A stretch of 64,000 nucleotides of DNA, taken from Gammaproteobacteria bacterium. Lineage in GTDB: Bacteria; Pseudomonadota; Gammaproteobacteria; Enterobacterales; Psychrobiaceae. The DNA lies in NCBI GenBank assembly GCA_013214965.1, contig JABSRU010000006.1:1-64000 (forward strand), written 5' to 3'. Below are positions 58,391-64,000 of this stretch, piece after piece; position 1 is the stretch's first letter; every line of letters starts with the position of its first letter. The notes beneath the pieces were generated by a model. It was not told the origin of the DNA, made no database searches, and was given only the letters and a program-made list of their open reading frames with translations. The position numbers were made by a program, and so were the translations under genes.

Positions 58391-59244
58391 AGACTGATAA
58401 ACACATTTGGCCTGCGCCAGCAAAAATTAATTTATTTTTACATATCACGGGCCGTCTCGACAATGGTTACCATACCTTAGAAACGATATTTCAATTTCTC
58501 GATTATGGCGATCACTTAACCATTACTCCTAATCAGTCAGGAAAGATAACGATTAGCCCGGATATCCCCGGTGTTGCACCGAGCGATAATTTAATTTATC
58601 GCGCAGCGATGCTTTTAAAACCCTATATCAGTGAAACCACTGGCGCTGATATTGTCATTGATAAAATACTGCCAATGGGAGCTGGACTTGGTGGTGGTTC
58701 CTCTAATGCAGCCACAACAATAGTCGCATTAAATCAGTTATGGCAATGCCACTTAAACAACCAACAACTGGCCCAGCTTGGCTTAAGTTTAGGCGCCGAT
58801 GTTCCAATATTTATTCATGGTTTTGCGGCTTTTGCACAAGGGGTCGGCGAAATATTAACCCCAGTGGCCATTAATGAACCTTGGTACTTAGTGATTTGGC
58901 CCGGGGTATCTGTTAGCACCCAAGAAATATTTAATGCACCGGAACTGCCCCGTGACACAGATCCCATTTCTATAAAACAGTTAGATAGTGCCATTTTGAA
59001 AAATGATTGCGAAAAAGTAACAAAAAATCGCCATCCTGAAGTTGCCAACGCCCTTGAGTGGTTGATACAATATGCGCCAGCAAAAATGACTGGAACTGGA
59101 AGTTGTGTTTTTGGGGAATTTGAAAGTGAGCAGGCAGCAGCCGACGCACTACTTAAACTGCCAGAAACTATGCATGGTTTTGTCGCTAAGGGTAGCAATA
59201 GTTCGCCATTATCAACAAAATTAGCAATAACCAGCTCTGCTTAG
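58387..59244 (+). CDS. ispE: 4-diphosphocytidyl-2-C-methyl-D-erythritol kinase
   Basis: IspE phosphorylates CDP-methylerythritol in the MEP pathway of isoprenoid synthesis. The 285-residue GHMP kinase has Pro-Ala-Pro-Ala-Lys-Ile-Asn-Leu-Phe-Leu near the start, the ATP loop Pro-Met-Gly-Ala-Gly-Leu-Gly-Gly-Gly-Ser-Ser-Asn near 98-109 and Met-Thr-Gly-Thr-Gly-Ser-Cys-Val-Phe near the end. The start at 58387 is chosen because it makes an ATGA overlap with lolB; an in-frame ATG at 58366 lies within lolB and adds seven non-conserved residues. prs follows. Confidence 0.95.
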   Translation: MKTDKHIWPAPAKINLFLHITGRLDNGYHTLETIFQFLDYGDHLTITPNQSGKITISPDIPGVAPSDNLIYRAAMLLKPYISETTGADIVIDKILPMGAGLGGGSSNAATTIVALNQLWQCHLNNQQLAQLGLSLGADVPIFIHGFAAFAQGVGEILTPVAINEPWYLVIWPGVSVSTQEIFNAPELPRDTDPISIKQLDSAILKNDCEKVTKNRHPEVANALEWLIQYAPAKMTGTGSCVFGEFESEQAAADALLKLPETMHGFVAKGSNSSPLSTKLAITSSA

Positions 59245-59337
59245 TTTGCTAGACCATTAACTGTTAGTTGCAAAAATAGTAACTAATGAACTGACGGGTT
59301 TTACACCGTCCACAAAACCAACGCCTGAGGTTTTAAC

Positions 59338-60285
59338 GTGCCTGATATTAAGATATTTGCTGGAAATGCCATTCCTGAACTTGCAACTAAAGTTGCTGAT
59401 CGTTTATTCCTAAAATTAGGAGATGCGACAGTAGGACGTTTTAGTGATGGAGAAATAAGCGTACAAATTAATGAAAATGTCCGTGGTGCTGATGTTTTCA
59501 TTTTGCAATCTACCTGCTCACCAACTAATGACAACCTAATGGAATTATTAGTGATGGTCGATGCTCTACGCCGAGCTTCAGCCGGTCGTATCACTGCCGT
59601 TATCCCTTATTTTGGTTACGCTCGCCAAGACAGACGAGTCCGTAGTGCTCGCGTACCTATTACTGCGAAAGTGGTTGCCGACTTCCTATCAAGCGTTGGC
59701 GTTGACCGCGTGCTAACGGTTGACTTACATGCCGAACAGATTCAAGGTTTTTTCGATGTCCCTGTTGATAATGTCTTCGGTACACCGGTATTGCTTGAAG
59801 ATATCGAAAGTCGTCAATTCCATGATCCTATCGTGGTGTCTCCAGACATCGGTGGTGTCGTCCGTGCTCGTGCATTAGCCAAATTATTAGATGATGCTGA
59901 CTTAGCGATTATTGATAAACGTCGTCCACAAGCGAATGTCTCGCAAGTGATGCATATTATTGGTGATGTTAAGGATCGCGATTGTATTATCGTGGATGAC
60001 ATGATCGATACAGGCGGCACCTTATGTAAAGCAGCGGAAGCGCTAAAAGAACACGGGGCTCGTAGTATTTATGCTTATGCTACCCATGCTGTATTTTCTG
60101 GTAACGCCGTTGAGAATATTGCCAATAGCGTGATTGATGAGTTTATTGTCACCGACTCAATTCCATTATCTGATGCAATGATAGCGACAGGCAAAGTTAA
60201 AGTGCTGTCATTAGATATCATGATGGCTGAAGCGCTACGTCGAGTATCAAACGAAGAATCAATTTCTGCGATGTTTAAATACTAA
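59338..60285 (+). CDS. prs: Ribose-phosphate pyrophosphokinase
   Basis: Prs makes PRPP from ribose 5-phosphate and ATP for nucleotide, His, Trp and NAD synthesis. The 315 residues have the ATP-contact segment Tyr-Ala-Arg-Gln-Asp-Arg, the flexible loop Arg-Ser-Ala-Arg-Val-Pro-Ile, [11 protein letters not shown], and the PRPP loop [10 protein letters not shown]. It starts with GTG at 59338, with GAGG seven bases upstream. It follows ispE as in E. coli and ends at its own terminator. Confidence 0.98.
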   Translation: MPDIKIFAGNAIPELATKVADRLFLKLGDATVGRFSDGEISVQINENVRGADVFILQSTCSPTNDNLMELLVMVDALRRASAGRITAVIPYFGYARQDRRVRSARVPITAKVVADFLSSVGVDRVLTVDLHAEQIQGFFDVPVDNVFGTPVLLEDIESRQFHDPIVVSPDIGGVVRARALAKLLDDADLAIIDKRRPQANVSQVMHIIGDVKDRDCIIVDDMIDTGGTLCKAAEALKEHGARSIYAYATHAVFSGNAVENIANSVIDEFIVTDSIPLSDAMIATGKVKVLSLDIMMAEALRRVSNEESISAMFKY

Positions 60286-60305
60286 ATATTACAGCTAGTT
60301 TATAG

Positions 60306-60336
60306 AAACGGTTATTTAATAAATAGCCGTTTTTTT
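60306..60336 (+). terminator. Rho-independent terminator after prs
   Basis: A 12-bp stem AAACGGTTATTT (60306-60317) and AAATAGCCGTTT (60321-60332), with one G-T pair and a three-base loop, is followed by a T-run. It lies 20 bases after the prs stop. Confidence 0.85.
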
Positions 60337-60450
60337 ATTGCTTATTTTAACGATGTTCCATACTCTGACTTACCCATCGATATTAGGTAAGTTGTTATCG
60401 CCCCTTCCATTAATAATCAAACCTCAGCAACTCAGCTATTTTTACGCGGT

Positions 60451-61122
60451 ATGCTTGATGCCGTTCCCTTAATCGTTGGCGGTATTCCTTTCGGGATCAT
60501 TTTTGGTACGCTAGCACTTAATGCTGGCTTAGATGTTTGGCAAACGATGGGAATGTCGAGTATTGTCTTTGCCGGCTCAGCTCAATTTGTTGCCATTGGC
60601 ATGTTAGCAACAGGCACCTCAATCGGTTTTATTGTCGCCACCACACTTATCGTGAATTTGCGCCACCTTATTTATGCGGCTAGCATGCTACCCCACGTCA
60701 AGCATCTTGATCAGCGGTGGCGAATACCCTTAGGTTTTTTACTCATTGATGAAGTCTTTGCAGCCACTTACCCTCGCTATTTAAATCACGCTCAAGATAA
60801 AAATAATCATTGGCATTATTTAGGTGTTGGTGTTGCTTTTTATGTCAGTTGGAATATAGCGACAGTGATCGGCATATTTTTTGGCGCCACCATTCCAGGG
60901 ATCGAAAATTGGGGCTTAGATTTTGCGATGTCAGCGACATTTATAGGTATGGTTATTCCGCACTTGGTCAACAAACCAATGATTGCAGCAGTATTAACCA
61001 GTGCAGTTTTATCCATTATTACCTATCAATTACCGCATAAAATTGGCCTCGTTATTTCTGCAATCGTCGCCATGGCTGTCGGTTATTATTTAGAACAACA
61101 CCAACCAAGGAAAAAAACATGA
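60451..61122 (+). CDS. azlC: AzlC-family branched-chain amino acid exporter subunit
   Basis: The 223-residue inner-membrane protein has the AzlC pattern: Pro-Phe-Gly-Ile-Ile-Phe-Gly near the start, Phe-Ala-Gly-Ser-Ala-Gln-Phe in helix 2, and Asn-Leu-Arg-His-Leu-Ile-Tyr-Ala-Ala-Ser near 68. With AzlD it exports branched-chain amino acids. The 60451 ATG has no good ribosome site, and the frame stays open back to 60391 with plausible AzlC N-terminal residues (Thr-Gln-Leu-Phe-Leu-Arg-Gly) but no ATG, GTG or TTG. A rare start codon is therefore possible. The stop overlaps azlD's ATG by four bases. Confidence 0.87.
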   Translation: MLDAVPLIVGGIPFGIIFGTLALNAGLDVWQTMGMSSIVFAGSAQFVAIGMLATGTSIGFIVATTLIVNLRHLIYAASMLPHVKHLDQRWRIPLGFLLIDEVFAATYPRYLNHAQDKNNHWHYLGVGVAFYVSWNIATVIGIFFGATIPGIENWGLDFAMSATFIGMVIPHLVNKPMIAAVLTSAVLSIITYQLPHKIGLVISAIVAMAVGYYLEQHQPRKKT

Positions 61123-61436
61123 ATATTTGGCTATTAATCATCTTGATGGCTATGGTTACCTTTAGTATTCGCTATGCGCTATATGCCCGGGCCAATTCAA
61201 TAAAATTACCCGCAAAATTAGAGCAGGCGCTTAAGTTCAGTGCACCCTGTGTGTTAACCGCTATTTTAGTTCCCGCGGTGTTAATGCCTCAGGGGGAGTT
61301 AACAGTAACGTTCGATAATCCGTATCTCTTTGGCGCAATTATCGCGATACTTGTTGCACTATGGAAAAAAAACATTCTACTGACCATCGTCATTAGCATG
61401 GGTTGTTTTTTTGCTTATAAATGGTTATTGCTCTAA
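61119..61436 (+). CDS. azlD: AzlD-family branched-chain amino acid exporter subunit
   Basis: The 105-residue membrane protein has three to four helices. AzlD features include Thr-Phe-Ser-Ile-Arg-Tyr early, then Ala-Leu-Lys-Phe-Ser-Ala-Pro-Cys-Val-Leu-Thr-Ala near 39-50. It is the small partner of AzlC and is translationally coupled to it (ATGA). The last 12 bases overlap the convergent decayed gene. The substrate is inferred from the family; it could be another hydrophobic amino acid. Confidence 0.9.
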   Translation: MNIWLLIILMAMVTFSIRYALYARANSIKLPAKLEQALKFSAPCVLTAILVPAVLMPQGELTVTFDNPYLFGAIIAILVALWKKNILLTIVISMGCFFAYKWLLL

Positions 61437-62136
61437 ATAAATAATATGGTTCAAGTCAAATTGATGACCATGATGACTTAATACTGATTGATAGTTTTTT
61501 ATTTTAATATCTTGGCTAATAACCTGATTAACTGCATAACAAAGCTCTGAATTTTTAAAAGCCATACGGGTTACGCTAGCATTTTTTATCCGATAAAAAT
61601 TAAAATCAGTAACACTGATTTTTTGCTCAGATGAACAATTAAATAACGCAATCGAGTGGATAAAAATATGTAAATCTCCGACACTGACATCCGCAATCCC
61701 CATCATTAATAATTTCGCCTGTTGTTGCTGTTTAAGCATTGCGTGATATTTTAAATTATCACTGACACTGTCAGCAAATTGTCTTCCCATAATCATTTTT
61801 GCGCGAGGAAATACATAAATAGTCTTGTCTGCCAAATCAGCGAGGGACTTGAGTTGGTCATCAACCTCTTTTAGCACCACCAAGATATTATAGTAATAGA
61901 ATATCGGCTGACTTAAGCAAAGATTATTAACGTCGTTACCAGGATCTAGCGGGTGGATATTGTGGTAAATGAGAAAAAATCTGCTCAATAAGCTATCGGT
62001 GTATTCCTTCTTTCTCACTAAATATATTCGAGTGTACTAAACCCATTTAAATCGTCTCAGGTGTTGTAGCGACTTGAGCGTCAACACAAAGAGTCAAAAG
62101 TAAAAAGTGTACGACCATCACATTTTTATTTATCAT
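61425..62136 (-). pseudogene. Decayed periplasmic solute-binding-like protein gene
   Basis: A 197-residue frame (61425-62018, GTG) resembles the later part of a short substrate-binding (PBPb-like) protein, with Leu-Ala-Asp-Leu-Ala-Asp-Lys-Thr-Ile and a Gly-Ile-Ala-Asp-Val segment. It lacks a signal peptide. Upstream, an ATG at 62136 opens a clear signal peptide (Leu-Leu-Leu-Thr-Leu-Cys-Val-Asp-Ala), then Thr-Pro-Glu-Thr-Ile and a stop. Skipping one base near 62050 continues Lys-Trp-Val, then a TAG at 62037-62039, and then the long frame. One frameshift and one stop thus break a single gene. A shortened cytosolic product from 62018 is possible but unlikely to work. Confidence 0.6.
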
Positions 62137-62190
62137 TATTACCACCAATCCGTTAAATGCGAAATGTTGTTATTATTTTAGTCATTGATG

Positions 62191-62217
62191 AAAAAACATT
62201 CGAATAATGTTTTTTTA
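62191..62217. terminator. A/T-rich hairpin with flanking runs upstream of purH
   Basis: AAAAAACATT (62191-62200) pairs with AATGTTTTTT (62206-62215) around a five-base loop and is followed by T. It could stop read-through into purH, but the stem is almost all A+T, so its strength is doubtful. Confidence 0.35.
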
Positions 62218-62347
62218 TAAAAAACTCATATTTTTTTGCCAAATAGATCACATTTTAACGTAAAATATGCCACTTAATTAAGTTGTGGTCAATTTCTGCA
62301 ATAAAACACAGTTAAATACTAACAAGATAAACGAGGGTTCCCCCGAC

Positions 62348-63934
62348 ATGTCAGCATCAAGACCTATTAAACGCGCTTTAATTAGTGTGTCAGATAAAAA
62401 CGGTATCGTTGAATTTGCCCGTGCATTAAGTGCACAAGGCGTAGAAATTTTATCAACTGGCGGTACTGCCAAATTGCTCGACGCAAATGGCATTGCGTGT
62501 ACTGAAGTATCAGATTACACCGGTCATCCTGAAATCATGGATGGACGGGTAAAAACCTTACATCCGAAAGTACATGGTGGAATTTTAGGACGCCGTGGTA
62601 TCGATGAAGATGTGATGGCACAAAATGACATCAAACCAATCGATATGGTCGTAGTTAATTTATATCCCTTTGCTAACACAGTCGCCAACCCAGATTGTAG
62701 CCTCGAAGATGCGATAGAAAATATCGACATCGGTGGTCCAACAATGGTCCGCTCAACCGCAAAAAACCATAAAGATACCACGATTATCGTTAATGCTAGT
62801 GATTATGACCGTGTGTTGGCAGAAATGAATGACAACAATGGTTCGTTAACCTATCAAACTCGCTTTGATTTAGCGATTGCAGCCTTTGAACATACTGCTG
62901 CTTATGATGGCATGATCGCAAACTACTTCGGCACCATGGTGCCATCTTATCGCGAACCAAGCAGTGAAGATTCAAAATTCGCCCGTACTTTTAACACCCA
63001 GTTTATCAAGCAACAAGACTTACGCTACGGTGAAAACAGCCACCAGAGTGCTGCCTTTTATGTTGAGCACAATCCATCTGAAGCCTCGGTGTCTACTGCA
63101 AAACAGCTACAAGGTAAGGCCTTATCATTTAATAACATTGCAGATACTGATTCAGCATTAGAATGTGTTAAAGAATTTGATCAACCTGCTTGTGTCATTG
63201 TTAAGCATGCGAACCCTTGTGGCGTCGCGATTGGCGATGACATTTCATCGGCTTACGACCGTGCTTTTAAAACAGATCCAACGTCGGCTTTTGGTGGCAT
63301 TATCGCCTTTAACCGTGAATTAGATGCTGCAACCGCACAAATGATTGTTGATCGCCAATTTGTTGAAGTGATTATAGCGCCATCGGTTAGCAATCAAGCA
63401 CAGATTATTATTGCAGCCAAAAAGAATGTTCGTTTATTACAATGTGGCGAGTTCAATGCCAAAGGCGCTGCTTTTGATTTTAAGCGTGTTAATGGTGGCA
63501 TGTTAGTGCAAGACAAAGATCTGGGTATGGTTACTCAAGATCAGTTAACCGTTGTCTCTAAGCGTCAACCTACTGCTGCAGAACTTGAAGATTTGATGTT
63601 TTGCTGGAAAGTCGCTAAATTTGTTAAATCAAATGCCATTGTTTATGCCCGTGACGGCATGACTATTGGTGTTGGTGCGGGACAAATGAGCCGAGTATAT
63701 TCTGCCAAGGTCGCTGGTATTAAAGCCCAAGACGAAGGATTAGAAGTTCCTGGCAGTGTGATGGCTTCTGATGCCTTTTTCCCATTCCGTGACGGTATTG
63801 ATGCCGCTGCTGAAGCAGGCATTACTTGTGTCATTCAACCTGGTGGCTCAATTCGCGATCAAGAAATCATTGATGCTGCAGATGAAGCAAACATGACGAT
63901 GATTTTCACTGGTATGCGTCACTTCAAACACTAA
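62348..63934 (+). CDS. purH: Bifunctional AICAR formyltransferase/IMP cyclohydrolase
   Basis: PurH carries out the last two steps of IMP synthesis. The 528-residue enzyme has the N-terminal IMP cyclohydrolase (MGS-like) domain with Ser-Val-Ser-Asp-Lys-Asn-Gly and Ser-Thr-Gly-Gly-Thr, His-Pro-Lys-Val-His-Gly-Gly near 70. The C-terminal transformylase has Val-Lys-His-Ala-Asn-Pro-Cys-Gly, holding the catalytic Lys-His pair. The ATG at 62348 (Met-Ser-Ala-Ser-Arg-Pro) is chosen; the GTG at 62285 would add 21 residues unlike any family member. purD follows after six bases. Confidence 0.97.
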   Translation: MSASRPIKRALISVSDKNGIVEFARALSAQGVEILSTGGTAKLLDANGIACTEVSDYTGHPEIMDGRVKTLHPKVHGGILGRRGIDEDVMAQNDIKPIDMVVVNLYPFANTVANPDCSLEDAIENIDIGGPTMVRSTAKNHKDTTIIVNASDYDRVLAEMNDNNGSLTYQTRFDLAIAAFEHTAAYDGMIANYFGTMVPSYREPSSEDSKFARTFNTQFIKQQDLRYGENSHQSAAFYVEHNPSEASVSTAKQLQGKALSFNNIADTDSALECVKEFDQPACVIVKHANPCGVAIGDDISSAYDRAFKTDPTSAFGGIIAFNRELDAATAQMIVDRQFVEVIIAPSVSNQAQIIIAAKKNVRLLQCGEFNAKGAAFDFKRVNGGMLVQDKDLGMVTQDQLTVVSKRQPTAAELEDLMFCWKVAKFVKSNAIVYARDGMTIGVGAGQMSRVYSAKVAGIKAQDEGLEVPGSVMASDAFFPFRDGIDAAAEAGITCVIQPGGSIRDQEIIDAADEANMTMIFTGMRHFKH

Positions 63935-63940
63935 GGGTTA

Positions 63941-64000
63941 ATGATGAATATATTAGTTATAGGAGGCGGTGGTCGCGAACATGCCTTGGCATGGAAAGCT
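63941..64000 (+). CDS. purD: Phosphoribosylamine-glycine ligase, N-terminus (cut by window edge)
   Basis: The last 60 bases encode the start of PurD, with the ATP-grasp N-terminal motif Val-Ile-Gly-Gly-Gly-Gly-Arg-Glu-His-Ala-Leu. PurD joins phosphoribosylamine and glycine in purine synthesis. Two consecutive ATG codons (63941, 63944) are possible starts; AAGGG precedes them. It lies six bases after purH, the standard purHD operon. The remainder is outside the window. Confidence 0.93.
   Translation, partial: MMNILVIGGGGREHALAWKA

Noticed and set aside
59301-59594. Minus-strand 97-codon frame across the prs start
   Set aside because: It is antisense to highly conserved prs sequence and has no recognisable domain.
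62285-62347. Upstream GTG start of purH
   Set aside because: The extra 21 residues have no counterpart in PurH proteins; the ATG at 62348 starts the conserved sequence.

Overview
The window is a stretch of gammaproteobacterial chromosome with low G+C. It reads as a marine Alteromonadales-type genome (Colwelliaceae, Pseudoalteromonadaceae or Shewanellaceae relatives). The signs are the block hemA-prfA-prmC-sirB2-sirB1-kdsA, thyA-lgt-rppH beside mutH, serB with a divergent ytjB/smp-like gene, RdgC, PpnN-Xni, RlmM-DUF423-GcvA, several c-di-GMP proteins, and short dispersed palindromic repeats in intergenic DNA. I cannot name the genus from sequence alone. I saw no rRNA, tRNA, CRISPR array, prophage or intact transposase.

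Layout. 1-9 kb: the end of an M14 carboxypeptidase, ettA, two PilZ-domain genes, radA, serB and the ytjB-like gene. 9-16.5 kb: a PhyH-family dioxygenase, an acyl-CoA desaturase with a candidate FabR/DesT-type operator, a broken PepSY-type gene lying among repeats, then sdhE, thyA, lgt, a TauE/SafE permease and rppH leftwards. An 805-bp A+T-rich gap holding DnaA-box-like and GATC motifs follows, then mutH. 16.5-25.2 kb: a leftward copper/silver cluster (Cys/Met-rich leader gene, DUF411, CusC-, CusB- and CusA-like proteins, an NTF2-like protein, CopC, CopD). Its adaptor carries two CusF-like domains in tandem. 25.3-28.4 kb: a MITE-like element, tesB, a multiply frameshifted MFS pseudogene and an A+T-rich secreted metalloprotease-like gene. 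28.4-38 kb: sbcCD, a sensor kinase, rdgC and an M61 peptidase. 38-45.7 kb: five closely spaced rightward genes (TPR membrane protein, GGDEF, ppnN, xni, degenerate HD-GYP). 45.7-57.7 kb: NAD-type isocitrate dehydrogenase, then leftward rlmM, DUF423, gcvA, kdsA, DUF819, sirB1, sirB2, an HD-GYP response regulator, prmC, prfA and hemA. 57.8-64 kb: lolB, ispE, prs, azlCD, a decayed periplasmic-binding-protein gene, purH and the start of purD.

Most genes are housekeeping: translation (ettA, prfA, prmC, rlmM), envelope synthesis (lgt, lolB, kdsA), nucleotide and cofactor synthesis (thyA, prs, purHD, ispE, hemA) and DNA repair (radA, mutH, sbcCD, rdgC, xni). Accessory content lies mainly in the copper cluster and in the decayed patches near 11.3, 26.5 and 61.5 kb. 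C-di-GMP signalling recurs, with two PilZ proteins, one GGDEF enzyme, one probably active HD-GYP regulator and one HD-GYP relative that lost its HD histidine.

I did not find an unmistakably new system. The strongest candidates for follow-up are the CusB protein with two CusF-like domains in its operon context, the DnaA-box/GATC-containing rppH-mutH gap, the candidate desaturase operator, and the HD-GYP-family gene directly behind xni.
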